A stretch of 64,000 nucleotides of DNA from Collinsella sp. (GCA_019419555.1 DXZR01000008.1:1-64000), one strand, 5' to 3'; positions 9,236 through 17,471 are shown, numbered from the stretch's first letter. Numbers and translations are program-made. The notes: a model not told the origin generated them from the letters alone.

Positions 9236-9748
9236 CTATAGCCCCAGGCTTTGCTTGGTGGCGGCGCAGGTGAGCTCGCCGTGCTTAACGCCGCGCAGGC
9301 CCAGCAGGCGGTCGGCCAGTTCGTAGACGCGCTCGCCGCGACCCTTGAGCGCCAGAATCTCCAGACAGTTGTGGTGATCCAGATGCACGTGCATGGTCGA
9401 TACGATCTCGTCGGTGTAGTCGTGCTGCACTTCGTCCAGACGGCGCGTCAGGTCGCCGGTATGGTGGTCGTAGATCATGGTGAGCGACCCGATAACGTGC
9501 TCATCGGGCGTGCGCATTTGCTCTTTGGCGATTGAGGCGCGAATCAAATCGCGCACTGCCTCGGAGCGGTTGGCCACGTCGCCGCGGCGTGCGATCTGTT
9601 CGTCAAAACGGCGCAGCAGGTCGTCCGGTGCAGTAACCGAAAAGCGGACCAGCTCGGAGCCGGAGCCACTACAGTGGCAGCCTGCGTCACCATCCGCCCC
9701 GTGCGGATGCTCGTGCTCGTACCCGCAGCCGTGCTCATGTTCGGCCAC
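9236..9748 (-). CDS. nikR: Nickel-responsive repressor NikR with His/Cys-rich N-terminal extension
   Basis: This 170-aa protein is a ribbon-helix-helix (RFSVTAPDDLLRRFDE) fused to the ACT-like nickel domain of NikR. The high-affinity Ni site is complete. H109, H120, H122 and C128 have exactly the spacing of E. coli H76, H87, H89 and C95. Unlike E. coli NikR, about 30 residues precede the DNA-binding domain and contain six His and three Cys. This looks like an added metal-binding tail. The start is GTG, one base after the stop of the upstream 82-aa gene. Its place directly before hypF suggests nickel-dependent control of hydrogenase maturation (inference). Confidence 0.92.
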   Translation of the reverse strand: MAEHEHGCGYEHEHPHGADGDAGCHCSGSGSELVRFSVTAPDDLLRRFDEQIARRGDVANRSEAVRDLIRASIAKEQMRTPDEHVIGSLTMIYDHHTGDLTRRLDEVQHDYTDEIVSTMHVHLDHHNCLEILALKGRGERVYELADRLLGLRGVKHGELTCAATKQSLGL

Positions 9749-9749
9749 G

Positions 9750-9998
9750 TTACACCAGCTTCACGGAGCCGACGGAGTTGTGGTCGGCCTCGATGGCTTC
9801 CTCGTAGCCCTCGAGCGCGTCATGCGCCTCGTGCAGCGCGGCCATGGCGGCCTCGAGCTTGGCGCCGATGCGCTCCATGTCAAAATTCTCGGTCGCATGC
9901 AGCAGCTGATGGCTCCACTCATGAGCGAGCTCGATGGTGTCGTCGACCTGTTTGACGCTCATGGCAAGCTGGCTCATGTTCATTCCAACATCATGCAT
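9750..9998 (-). CDS. Small helical protein cotranscribed with nikR
   Basis: I do not recognise this 82-aa protein. It is predicted to be almost all alpha-helical, is acidic, and has His residues spaced through the helices (HEWSHQLLH, LHEAHDAL, ADH). There is no signal peptide or membrane segment. The start is supported by AAAGGAG before ATG. Its stop is one base upstream of the nikR GTG, so the two are surely one operon. A metal-related or NikR-partner role is suggested only by context. Confidence 0.75.
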   Translation of the reverse strand: MHDVGMNMSQLAMSVKQVDDTIELAHEWSHQLLHATENFDMERIGAKLEAAMAALHEAHDALEGYEEAIEADHNSVGSVKLV

Positions 9999-10070
9999 GG
10001 AAAATCTCCTTTTGTATGGGGCAGTTCAGTGGTTCAGATTTTACTACGCCCGCTCTGCGCGCAGCTGCAT

Positions 10071-10108
10071 AAGAAAACGGGTACGAGTCTGTGCGACCCG
10101 CACCCGTT
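10071..10108 (-). terminator. Possible thioredoxin terminator
   Basis: On the minus strand a stem AACGGGT / ACCCGTT with further internal pairing is followed by TTTTCTT, about 110 nt after the trxA stop. The rest of 9999-10219 shows no gene or RNA family I recognise. Confidence 0.4.
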
Positions 10109-10219
10109 CACTGGGGGCTGTTTGTGACTACCATACTATCCGTGGTTGCACTCGGTGCATCCAGAAGTCCGGCGAGCGGTGCAAAAGCGCTCATGGACGG
10201 CGGGTAAGTAACAAGCGTA

Positions 10220-10540
10220 TTACAGATGCTTCTCCAGCAGCGCCTGCAGCCTCGTCTTGGGCAGAGCGCCAACCGAGCGGTCAATCTCCTCGCCGTTCTT
10301 AAACACAATCAGCGTGGGGATGCTCATGACGCCATACTTCATGGCCAGGTCCTGGTTGTCGTCGACGTTGCATTTGGCAACGGCAAGCTTGCCCGCCAGC
10401 TCATCGGCAACCTCGTCAACGATGGGCGAGAGGGAGCGGCAGGGACCGCACCACGGTGCCCAAAAATCGACCAGCACGGGCAGGCTGTCGTTAACGACGG
10501 AATCGAAGTTCTCGGGGGTAATCTGCTTAATGTCAGCCAT
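10220..10540 (-). CDS. trxA: Thioredoxin
   Basis: A 106-aa single-domain thioredoxin, the normal family length. The active site is WCGPC with redox cysteines 31 and 34, preceded by VLVDFWAP. The cis-proline motif is SIPTLIVFKNG. It reduces protein disulfides in the cytoplasm using thioredoxin reductase, which is not in this window. The start at 10540 is set by a GGAGGTCACC ribosome site immediately before ATG; upstream in-frame codons lack one and do not fit the family. Confidence 0.96.
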   Translation of the reverse strand: MADIKQITPENFDSVVNDSLPVLVDFWAPWCGPCRSLSPIVDEVADELAGKLAVAKCNVDDNQDLAMKYGVMSIPTLIVFKNGEEIDRSVGALPKTRLQALLEKHL

Positions 10541-10603
10541 GGTGACCTCCATAATGCGACGCGGCTCGGCCGCGTAAAACTCAGTACGACCGTGCTTATA
10601 CCC

Positions 10604-10640
10604 AGCCGCCCGCAAAGCAACCACTCGCGGGCGGCTCTTT
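10604..10640 (+). terminator. Terminator-like hairpin between divergent trxA and the downstream orphan
   Basis: A perfect 10-bp stem (AGCCGCCCGC with its complement, 13-nt loop) is followed by CTTTTA on the plus strand. It lies between two divergent genes, directly upstream of a TATAAT, so it may insulate the plus-strand gene from antisense or upstream transcription. Confidence 0.5.
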
Positions 10641-10642
10641 TA

Positions 10643-10648
10643 TATAAT
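10643..10648 (+). promoter_or_regulatory. -10 box for the 10677 gene
   Basis: A perfect TATAAT stands 28 nt before the ATG at 10677. A start site near 10655 excludes the in-frame upstream codon at 10647. No clear -35 is visible. Confidence 0.5.
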
Positions 10649-10676
10649 GGTGGGCACGCAAACGATTGGAGAGCGC

Positions 10677-11252
10677 ATGCCCACGTCACAAAGCCAGAAA
10701 AAAGAAGCCATCGCCCAGGCGACCGAGCAGGAGCTCGCATCGCTCGCGGGCCGTGGCGTGCGTATCGCGGGCAACGCGTGCTCGCCGATCGTGCTGGTCA
10801 AAGGCGATTTGGACGAGGCCGAGCGTTCGGGTGGCGAGCTTGCCGCCGGCCCGGATGGCGCGGCGTTGCGCAAGGCGCTTGGGGCCATCGGCTACGCGCC
10901 CGAGGATTTTTGCGTGCTGGCAAGCGTCGCCGGCGTGGGTGACGGAGCGGTCGCGGTGGGCGAGACTCTGCCGTGCGAGCTGTTCCGCGAGGCGCTTGAG
11001 GCTTTGGACCCCGAGGCAGTGCTACTGCTCGACAACAACGCGGCTGACGCCATGCGCGAGACCTACGCCGATATGCTCGTGGCGATCGATGACTTCGACA
11101 CCGCCATGCTCAAGCCCGGCCTGGTCGCCCATGTGCAGGGCCGCCGCGTGCTCGCGCTCGACGGCTTTGAGGCGGCACTCACCGACAGGGCCGCTAAGCA
11201 GCGCATGTGGGCATACATCAAGCAGCTGACCCCGGCGGCTGCACCGCTGTAG
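10677..11252 (+). CDS. Orphan protein with uracil-DNA-glycosylase-like layout, catalytic motifs not seen
   Basis: A 191-aa soluble protein of unknown function. Its order of segments recalls family-4-type uracil-DNA glycosylases. SPIVLVKGDL occupies the place of the first catalytic loop. ALGAIGYAPEDFCVLAS corresponds to the segment that forms the next strand. EALDPEAVLLLDNNAADAM resembles the strand-helix unit usually written as a LG..A motif. The C-terminus AAKQRMWAYIKQL resembles the usual ending. The catalytic water-activating and HPS-type motifs are absent. It would therefore be a degenerate or repurposed fold rather than a working glycosylase. This is low-confidence pattern matching. A TTGGAG site precedes ATG 10677. 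It stands alone, facing the two-component genes. Confidence 0.7.
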   Translation: MPTSQSQKKEAIAQATEQELASLAGRGVRIAGNACSPIVLVKGDLDEAERSGGELAAGPDGAALRKALGAIGYAPEDFCVLASVAGVGDGAVAVGETLPCELFREALEALDPEAVLLLDNNAADAMRETYADMLVAIDDFDTAMLKPGLVAHVQGRRVLALDGFEAALTDRAAKQRMWAYIKQLTPAAAPL

Positions 11253-11311
11253 CGGACCGGAGCCGGTAAGGCGGCCCTGACGGGTCGAGCGCGGCACCGG
11301 CTTATCGCGCC

Positions 11312-12589
11312 CTACATCACGGCGCGAAGCTCAAACCGGTTGCCGTTGATGCGGAACTGGCAGTTGCCGTTCATGCGTTCGACGGCAAGCTTAATGCTCT
11401 TGGTTCCAAAGCCGTGTCCGGTGTGCCCGGCTACGGGCATGCCGTCGACCATGCGCGGCGCGCGGCCAAACGTGTTGGAAACTAACAGCAGCAGCTGGCC
11501 GTCCTCTAATCGCAGGTCAAAGTCGACGAATCGCTTTCCTTGGGGTGCGGCGCTTGCGGCGGTGATAGCGTTTTCCAAGGCATTTGAGAGCACGCTAAAC
11601 AGGTCGGCGTCACCTACGTGGATGGTTTCGGGTACGGCGGCGCGCAGGTTGGCGGTAATGCCGTTTCTATTGATATCCGAGTTAAATGACGAAAGCGCGA
11701 TGTTTACGGTCTCGTTGGCGCAGAAGCGGCGTACGGCGGTGCGATCGCCGGCTTCGCAGAGTTCATCGATGCGTTTGAGCGCCTCGTCGGTGTGGCCCTC
11801 CTCAATTAAAGCGGCCAGGCCGCGTAGGAAGTGGCGCATATCGTGGCGAAGAATCGACAGCTCGCGCCCAGATTGACGCCAAGCCTCGAGCTCTTTGATG
11901 GCGGCGCTGTCGCGGGTTTCGAGCATCCAGCGCTCTCGCTCGGCGGTTTCCTTTTCTTCGTATTCGCGCAGGTAAACGGCAAGAAACATAAGATAGAAGG
12001 CACAGAGCGCAAATGCCAAAAACTCAACCGTTACCACCGAGCCCGAGTGGAACAGCGTGGTGTAGACGTTGGTGGCATAGTCAAAGACGTAATAGACAAG
12101 CGGCAGGATTAAAAGGATGCCCAGCTCGGTGGTGCTTTTAATCGCCAAGCGCGGACCGATGTCGCCGGCCCAATGCAACAGGACGGCAAAGACGGCGAGT
12201 GTGGTCGCGATGCGCGCCAGATAGTACGCGATCTGAGAATCGGTTGCGGCAAATGCGGCGATGCCCATCCAATTGCTGAACTGGCAGCTCAGATAGGCAC
12301 TCGTAATGCCGAGCACGGCAAGCAGCGGGCTCAGGCGGTAGCGCGCGCACAAATAGATGACGAGCGGCAGATGCACGACGAGCGGATATACCTGGCGGGC
12401 AAAAAGCTCGCCGCCGACGGCATTGGCGAGGCCAAATGCGCATCCGGTTACGGCACCGACCAACACCAGTTCAAGCGCATGACGCCGGTTGATCTCGACA
12501 CCGCACAGCGCCGCCGAGGCAAAGACGCCAAAGAGCAGCGTCGTGGCGTGGTGGATTGCCCAAAGGACCATTTCGACCGATGAGACCAT
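11312..12589 (-). CDS. Membrane histidine kinase of AgrC/GHKL type
   Basis: A 425-aa sensor kinase. The N-terminal half has about six or seven hydrophobic segments (residues about 5-215) without a large extracellular loop. A linker helix follows. Then come the phosphoacceptor box RHDMRHFL (His249) and a GHKL ATPase domain with the N-box NALENAI and GHGFGTKSI near the end. This is the HPK10/AgrC layout, typically peptide-sensing in Firmicutes. It overlaps the upstream response-regulator gene by one base (TGATG), so the pair is coupled. No propeptide or AgrB-like gene is adjacent; the signal is unknown. Confidence 0.9.
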   Translation of the reverse strand: MVSSVEMVLWAIHHATTLLFGVFASAALCGVEINRRHALELVLVGAVTGCAFGLANAVGGELFARQVYPLVVHLPLVIYLCARYRLSPLLAVLGITSAYLSCQFSNWMGIAAFAATDSQIAYYLARIATTLAVFAVLLHWAGDIGPRLAIKSTTELGILLILPLVYYVFDYATNVYTTLFHSGSVVTVEFLAFALCAFYLMFLAVYLREYEEKETAERERWMLETRDSAAIKELEAWRQSGRELSILRHDMRHFLRGLAALIEEGHTDEALKRIDELCEAGDRTAVRRFCANETVNIALSSFNSDINRNGITANLRAAVPETIHVGDADLFSVLSNALENAITAASAAPQGKRFVDFDLRLEDGQLLLLVSNTFGRAPRMVDGMPVAGHTGHGFGTKSIKLAVERMNGNCQFRINGNRFELRAVM

Positions 12590-13311
12590 CAGTGTCTCCC
12601 ACCCTCAAAGCGCGCCGCAAAGTAGGCGTCTTGGAATCCCTGCTTGCAGCTGCGCGAAAGCGGGATGCACGCGCCCGAGCGCATGACGATGTCCGTGCGG
12701 TCAAAGTGATCGATATTGCGCAGGTTGACCTGGTAGCTGCGGTGGCATTTAAAGAAGTTAGCATTTTGCACCAAACGGTCCTCGACGCTGCGGAATGACT
12801 CGAGTGCCTCGATATCGCGTCCGTCGCGCAGGTGGAAGACCACGTGCTTGTTGCGCGCCTCGGCATATTCGATGTCGGACAGGCGCAGGGCGTGGTAGCC
12901 AAAGGAAGTTTTGATCACGAGCTCGTCGGTTGCCGCCGGGCGCATGCTCGAAAGCTCGTCGAGCAACTGCGCCAGGCGTTCGTAAGTCATGGGCTTGAGC
13001 AGATAGTCGAAGGCACGGACCTCGTAGGATTCCAGTGCGAACTCGGGCGACGAGGTGAGGAACACCAGGCGCACGGCGGTGTCGGCCTGGCGCAGTTCGC
13101 GTGCGGTGTCCATGCCGTTGACGAGCGGCATGATCATGTCGAGCAGAATGATGTCGGCGCGCGATGCGGCATGGCGGGCCAGCAGGTCCTCGCCGCGCGT
13201 GACGAGCGCAACATCGACCGTCGTGCCCGTCTCGGTCGACCAACGGTCGATCATCCGGTGCAGTCTATCTAGAAAAGCGACATCATCGTCGCAGGCAATA
13301 ATCTTGAGCAT
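12589..13311 (-). CDS. LytTR-family response regulator (AgrA type)
   Basis: A 240-aa regulator with an N-terminal receiver domain: acidic cluster CDDD, phosphoacceptor Asp58 in ILLDMIMP, FLTSS and the conserved Lys in YLLKPM. The C-terminal LytTR DNA-binding domain has IKTSFGYHALRLSDIEYAE and FFKCHRSYQVNLRNIDHF. It is the partner of the histidine kinase that begins at its last base. The start follows an AAGGGGG site. LytTR proteins bind direct-repeat sites; no obvious pair is visible immediately upstream. Confidence 0.93.
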   Translation of the reverse strand: MLKIIACDDDVAFLDRLHRMIDRWSTETGTTVDVALVTRGEDLLARHAASRADIILLDMIMPLVNGMDTARELRQADTAVRLVFLTSSPEFALESYEVRAFDYLLKPMTYERLAQLLDELSSMRPAATDELVIKTSFGYHALRLSDIEYAEARNKHVVFHLRDGRDIEALESFRSVEDRLVQNANFFKCHRSYQVNLRNIDHFDRTDIVMRSGACIPLSRSCKQGFQDAYFAARFEGGRH

Positions 13312-13518
13312 TCGGCCCCCTTAAGTAGTTCGATTTTGCCACATCGGGCACGCGCCGCTTGCGGGGGTGCGGACCGTTTGCGCCTCACGGCGTGCAGCTC
13401 GCGCCAAGCGGTGTTGCGGTGGCGAAAGATGCCTCCTGCGCTATCGAAAGCCCGGCTATCCTCAGCTTGCCAGTTCGAAAATGGACCTGCCACATGATTG
13501 AATCTTTATTTCAACTTT

Positions 13519-13562
13519 ACACCTAGGTTTACAGCTGTCTTGTCAGCTGTAAACCTAGGTGT
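13519..13562. promoter_or_regulatory. NiaR operator: 19-bp perfect palindrome upstream of nadA
   Basis: The arms ACACCTAGGTTTACAGCTG (13519-13537) and its exact complement (13544-13562) flank the hexamer TCTTGT. The sequence resembles NAD-biosynthesis NiaR boxes (ACA...TGTCTTG...). NiaR is encoded as the last gene of the operon that follows, which supports autoregulated feedback repression. Confidence 0.8.
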
Positions 13563-13568
13563 CATACT
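13540..13568 (+). promoter_or_regulatory. nadA promoter embedded in the operator
   Basis: TTGTCA (13540-13545) and CATACT (13563-13568) are spaced exactly 17 nt apart. The -35 and spacer lie inside the right half of the palindrome, so a bound repressor would block RNA polymerase. The predicted start is near 13575, 30 nt before the nadA ATG. Confidence 0.55.
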
Positions 13569-13603
13569 AAAGCCCCAAGATTCGCCAAAAGAGAGGGGCC
13601 TTG

Positions 13604-14629
13604 ATGGCACAGAGCGCGAACATGGATGCGTCGGAGCTTGCACGCGATATCGCGGCCGGCCTGGCATCGGCAACGACGGCAACGGAGCGTGCGGCACTGG
13701 TGCCCGCAGAGCTCGTCGAGGCCATTCAGCAACTAAAAACCCAACGTGACGCGGTGATCCTGGCGCACTATTACGTGGCGCCCGAGGTGCAGGCTGTGGC
13801 CGATTACGTCGGCGACAGCTTCTACCTGGCAAAGCTTGCCAAGAGTCTGCCGCAGCAGACTATCGTGCTGTGCGGCGTGGAGTTTATGGGCGAGAGCGCC
13901 AAGCTGCTCAACCCCACCAAGACCGTGCTGCTGCCCGAGCCGGGCGCGGACTGCCCCATGGCGCACATGGTCAAGCGCGAGACGGTCGACGCCGCCCGCG
14001 CCGAGTACGGTGACGACCTTGCCGTGGTCTGCTACGTCAACTCGACGGTCGAGATCAAGAGCTGGAGTGACGTGTGCGTCACCAGCTCCAACGCCGTCAA
14101 GATTGTGTCCGAGCTGCCGCAGCAGCATATCCTGTTCATTCCCGACCAAAACCTGGGCCGCTTCGTAGCCGAGCAGGTGCCGCAAAAGCACGTCATCCTC
14201 AACAACGGCTACTGCCCGCGCCATCACATCATCACCGTCGAGCAGATCGTCGACGCGACGGAGGCCCACCCCGACGCGCTCGTGCTGGCGCACCCCGAGT
14301 GCAAGGCCGACGTTCTGGCCGAGGCCGACTACATCGGCTCCACCGCCGGCATCATCAAGTATGCCGAGGAGTCGGACGCGAGCGAGTTCATCATCGTGAC
14401 GGTCCGCGGCGTGCTCTACGAGCTCGAGCGCCGCTGCGAGGGCACCGGCAAGAAGTTCTATTTCCCCGCGGTGCAGCCCACCTGCGTCAACATGGACCTC
14501 ATCACGCTCGAAAAGCTCGTGCGCTGCCTGGAGACGGGCGAGGGCGAGGTGCAGATCGGCGTCTCGGACGAGGCAGCAGACCAGGCCAAGCTCACGCTCG
14601 ACCGTATGCTCGAGTACGCAGCACGCTAG
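13604..14629 (+). CDS. nadA: Quinolinate synthase NadA
   Basis: NadA condenses iminoaspartate with dihydroxyacetone phosphate to quinolinate using an oxygen-sensitive [4Fe-4S] cluster. The 341-aa protein has the expected blocks AHYYVAPEVQ, GDSFYLAK and VLCGVEFMGESAKLL. It also has CYVNSTVEIKS, FIPDQNLG, NNGYCPRHH and AVQPTCVNM. By comparison with known structures, the cysteines in LCGVEFM, GYCPRHH and PTCVNM are the probable cluster ligands. ATG 13604 follows a GAGAGGGG site; an overlapping TTG at 13601 is less likely. It is the first gene of nadA-nadB-nadC-niaR. Confidence 0.96.
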   Translation: MAQSANMDASELARDIAAGLASATTATERAALVPAELVEAIQQLKTQRDAVILAHYYVAPEVQAVADYVGDSFYLAKLAKSLPQQTIVLCGVEFMGESAKLLNPTKTVLLPEPGADCPMAHMVKRETVDAARAEYGDDLAVVCYVNSTVEIKSWSDVCVTSSNAVKIVSELPQQHILFIPDQNLGRFVAEQVPQKHVILNNGYCPRHHIITVEQIVDATEAHPDALVLAHPECKADVLAEADYIGSTAGIIKYAEESDASEFIIVTVRGVLYELERRCEGTGKKFYFPAVQPTCVNMDLITLEKLVRCLETGEGEVQIGVSDEAADQAKLTLDRMLEYAAR

Positions 14630-14634
14630 AACAA

Positions 14635-14665
14635 TGTTGCATGAGGGACGGTCCCTTATGCCACA
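14635..14665. repeat. Short hairpin in the nadA-nadB gap
   Basis: Arms 14635-14649 and 14651-14665 (core GAGGGAC/GTCCCTT) pair with two mismatches. There is no U run, so read-through into nadB is expected. It could tune relative expression or processing. Confidence 0.5.
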
Positions 14666-14685
14666 TTACAAGGGAGAGGATTCCT

Positions 14686-16062
14686 GTGGAAACCAAACAA
14701 TACCCCGACATGGAGTGCGACGTCGTTATTGCCGGCTGCGGCGTGGCGGGCCTGTACGCAGCTCTCAACCTGCCGACGAGCACGCGCGTGATCATGCTCT
14801 CCAAGGGCGCTGTCGACGAGTGCGATTCGATGCTCGCGCAGGGCGGCATCTGCGTGCTGCCCGAAGGCTCGGACTACGATGCCTTCTTTGAGGACACCAT
14901 GCACGCCGGCCATTACGAGAACCGCCGCGAGAGCGTCGACATCATGATCCGCTCGAGCCGCTCGGTCATCAACGACCTGCTAGCGATGGGCGTGGATTTT
15001 GAGCGCAAGGCCGACGGCAGCCTCGACTTTACCCGCGAGGGTGCACACAGCCGTCCGCGCATTGCCTTCCATGCCGATATCACCGGCAAGGAGATCACGA
15101 CTAAGCTGCTTCAGGCTGTCCGCAAGCTGGACAACGTGCAGATTTTGGAGCACGTGGCCATGACCGACATCCTGACGGGCGAGCGTGACGGCGACACGGT
15201 GTGTGCCGGTGTCGTCGCCGTTTCCGTGGACGAGGACAACTCGGTTCGTCCCGCCGACGAGCTGGTAAATGCCGCTGAGGGCGCGCATGCCGGCGAGCCG
15301 TTTAAGATCCATGCCCGCCACACGCTGTGGGCGACGGGTGGCATTGGCGGCGTGTACGACCACTCGACCAACTACCCGCAGCTCACGGGCGACGCCTGCT
15401 ACATCGCTCAGGAGCATGGCATTAAGATGGAGCACCTGGACTACGTGCAGATCCATCCCACGGGTCTGTTCTCGCCGCAGCCGGGTCGCACGTTCCTGAT
15501 CAGCGAGAGCTGCCGCGGCGAGGGCGCGATTTTGCTCAACGCCGCCGGCGAGCGTTTTACCGACGAGTTGCAGCCGCGCGACGTTGTCGCCGCCGCCATC
15601 CGCGAGCAGATGAAGCAGGACGGCACCGAGCACGAGTGGCTGAGCTTTGCCCCCGTCGAGCGCGACGTGGTGACCGGGCACTTTGCCAACATTCGCGCGC
15701 GCTGCCTGGAGGACGGCCGCGACATCTTGGACGAGCCCATTCCCGTTACGCCGACGCAGCACTACTTTATGGGCGGCGTGTGGGTCGACAAGGACGGCCG
15801 CACCTCGATGCCCGAGCTCTACGCCGCGGGCGAGACGGCCTGCAACGGCGTTCACGGCAAGAACCGCCTGGCTTCCAACAGCCTGCTCGAGGCGCTGGTC
15901 TGGGGTCGTCGCGCCGCGTGGTATATGCGTACCGGCAAGTCGCTGGCCGTGGAGCAGGCGGGCGAGCCCGCGCTCGATGGCCGTCATCGCGCCCTGAGCG
16001 CCGACACCCTGTCAATCGATGATTTGGCCCGTGCCGCCGGCACGCAGGCCGTGGAGGAATAG
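14686..16062 (+). CDS. nadB: L-aspartate oxidase NadB (short form)
   Basis: This FAD enzyme oxidises L-aspartate to iminoaspartate for NadA. The 458-aa protein starts with the dinucleotide-binding motif GCGVAGLYAA. It continues with the substrate-domain blocks LAQGGICV, EGAHSRPRIAFHADITG and ATGGIGGVYDHSTN. Then come QIHPTGLF and HGKNRLASNSLLEALVWG. E. coli NadB has about 540 residues; the C-terminal helical domain is reduced here. The GTG at 14686 is chosen for its GGGAGAGG site and family-like N-terminus. A longer frame extending back into nadA is spurious. Four bases separate it from nadC. Confidence 0.93.
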   Translation: METKQYPDMECDVVIAGCGVAGLYAALNLPTSTRVIMLSKGAVDECDSMLAQGGICVLPEGSDYDAFFEDTMHAGHYENRRESVDIMIRSSRSVINDLLAMGVDFERKADGSLDFTREGAHSRPRIAFHADITGKEITTKLLQAVRKLDNVQILEHVAMTDILTGERDGDTVCAGVVAVSVDEDNSVRPADELVNAAEGAHAGEPFKIHARHTLWATGGIGGVYDHSTNYPQLTGDACYIAQEHGIKMEHLDYVQIHPTGLFSPQPGRTFLISESCRGEGAILLNAAGERFTDELQPRDVVAAAIREQMKQDGTEHEWLSFAPVERDVVTGHFANIRARCLEDGRDILDEPIPVTPTQHYFMGGVWVDKDGRTSMPELYAAGETACNGVHGKNRLASNSLLEALVWGRRAAWYMRTGKSLAVEQAGEPALDGRHRALSADTLSIDDLARAAGTQAVEE

Positions 16063-16065
16063 ACC

Positions 16066-16926
16066 ATGAATCCCATTACCATGAAGCTCGTCGCCGATGA
16101 TCTGATTTTGCAGGCCCTGCGCGAGGACATTACCTTTGAGGACGTGAGCACGGCGAGCGTGTGCCCCACGGCGCGCCCCGCCACGGTGGAGCTTATCGCC
16201 AAAGCCGATGGCATCATCGCCGGCCTAGACGTGTTCTCCCGCACCTTTGAGCTACTGGATCCGCAGAGCTCCGTGTTGTTCGATGTCTCGGATGGCGACG
16301 AGGTACACGCCGGCGACCATGTGGGTCAGGTGCGCGGCGACGCGCGCGTGTTGCTTTCGGGCGAGCGCGTGGCGCTCAACTACCTGCAGCGCATGAGCGG
16401 CATCGCTACTTACACGCATCGGATGGCGGCTGCGCTCGAGGGCACCAAGACCGTGCTTGTCGACACGCGCAAGACCACACCGGGCATGCGTGTGTTTGAA
16501 AAGGCGGCAGTCGAGATCGGCGGTGGCAGCAACCACCGCTATAACCTGTCGACGGCTGTCATGCTCAAGGACAACCACATCGACGCCGCCGGTGGCGTGA
16601 CGCGTGCGATCGAGATGGCGCGCGCCCATGCATCGTTTACCACGACGGTCGAGATCGAGTGTGAGAACCTGGACATGGTGCGCGAGGCTGTGGAGGCCGG
16701 CGCCGATATCATCATGTTCGACAACATGACCCACGACGACATGGCTGCCGCGATTGAGCTTATCGCCGGCCGCGCCAAGACCGAGTGCTCGGGCAATGTG
16801 GATGCCAGCAATATCCGCGCGCTCGCCGACCTGGGCGTTGACTTTATTAGCTCGGGCGCCCTGACGCACTCCGCGCCGATCCTCGACCTCTCGCTTAAGC
16901 ACCTGCGTCTGCTGGACGGTAAATAA
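16066..16926 (+). CDS. nadC: Nicotinate-nucleotide pyrophosphorylase (quinolinate phosphoribosyltransferase) NadC
   Basis: NadC converts quinolinate and PRPP to nicotinate mononucleotide, CO2 and pyrophosphate. The 286-aa length is typical. Signature blocks are LLSGERVALNYLQRMSGIAT, VDTRKTTPGMR, GGGSNHRYNL, LKDNHI, IECENLDM and DIIMFDNM, ending with ISSGALTHSAPILDLSLK. The ATG is preceded by GGAGGAAT. Its TAA stop shares a base with the niaR ATG (TAATG), so the repressor is made in step with the enzymes. Confidence 0.96.
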   Translation: MNPITMKLVADDLILQALREDITFEDVSTASVCPTARPATVELIAKADGIIAGLDVFSRTFELLDPQSSVLFDVSDGDEVHAGDHVGQVRGDARVLLSGERVALNYLQRMSGIATYTHRMAAALEGTKTVLVDTRKTTPGMRVFEKAAVEIGGGSNHRYNLSTAVMLKDNHIDAAGGVTRAIEMARAHASFTTTVEIECENLDMVREAVEAGADIIMFDNMTHDDMAAAIELIAGRAKTECSGNVDASNIRALADLGVDFISSGALTHSAPILDLSLKHLRLLDGK

Positions 16927-17471
16927 TGAACGCCCGCGAGCGTCGCCGTGCCATCATGGACGTGCTCGAGGTGGCCAAGGAGCCCGTTTCGGGCAGCGCA
17001 CTTGCCCGCGAGGTTGGCGTGAGCCGTCAGATCGTGGTTCAGGATATTGCCCTGCTGCGTGCCGATGGGCACGATGTCGTGGCGACCAACCGTGGTTATG
17101 TGCTGCAGGAGGCCCCCAGCAGCCCCGCCGTGCCCACGCGTCTTGTTAAGGTGCGCCACAGCGTGGAGCAGGCGGGCGACGAACTTACGAGTATCGTCGA
17201 CGCGGGTGGCGCCGTGCTTAACGTGATCGTCAACCATCGTGTGTACGGCAAGATCACGGCCGACCTGGACATCCGCAATCGTCGCGATGTTGAGCGCTAC
17301 CTGCACGATATCGAGAGCGGCAAGAGTTTCCCGCTACTAACGGTGACGAGCGGCTATCACTTCCATCGCATCGCGGCGGAGGACGAGCAAACCCTCGACG
17401 AGATCGAGGCGATGCTCAAGGAGAAAGGCTACTTGGCGGACCTAATGCCCTACGAAGACGATCTGTCCTAG
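16926..17471 (+). CDS. niaR: NAD biosynthesis repressor NiaR
   Basis: A 181-aa regulator with an N-terminal winged helix (VSGSALAREVGVSRQIVVQDIALLRADGH). The C-terminal 3H domain is named for its conserved histidines, seen here in KVRHSV, VNHRVYG and GYHFHRI. The family binds niacin as corepressor and shuts off NAD synthesis genes. It is the last gene of the nad operon and is followed by a strong terminator. Its likely target is the perfect palindrome at 13519-13562, giving autoregulation. Confidence 0.92.
   Translation: MNARERRRAIMDVLEVAKEPVSGSALAREVGVSRQIVVQDIALLRADGHDVVATNRGYVLQEAPSSPAVPTRLVKVRHSVEQAGDELTSIVDAGGAVLNVIVNHRVYGKITADLDIRNRRDVERYLHDIESGKSFPLLTVTSGYHFHRIAAEDEQTLDEIEAMLKEKGYLADLMPYEDDLS

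Noticed and set aside
13269..13493. Possible AgrD-like propeptide upstream of the response regulator
   Set aside because: The frame overlaps the regulator, lacks a ribosome site and has no small-propeptide features.
14074..14685. Long N-terminal extension of NadB
   Set aside because: It lies inside nadA in another frame; the FAD motif and a ribosome site set the start at 14686.
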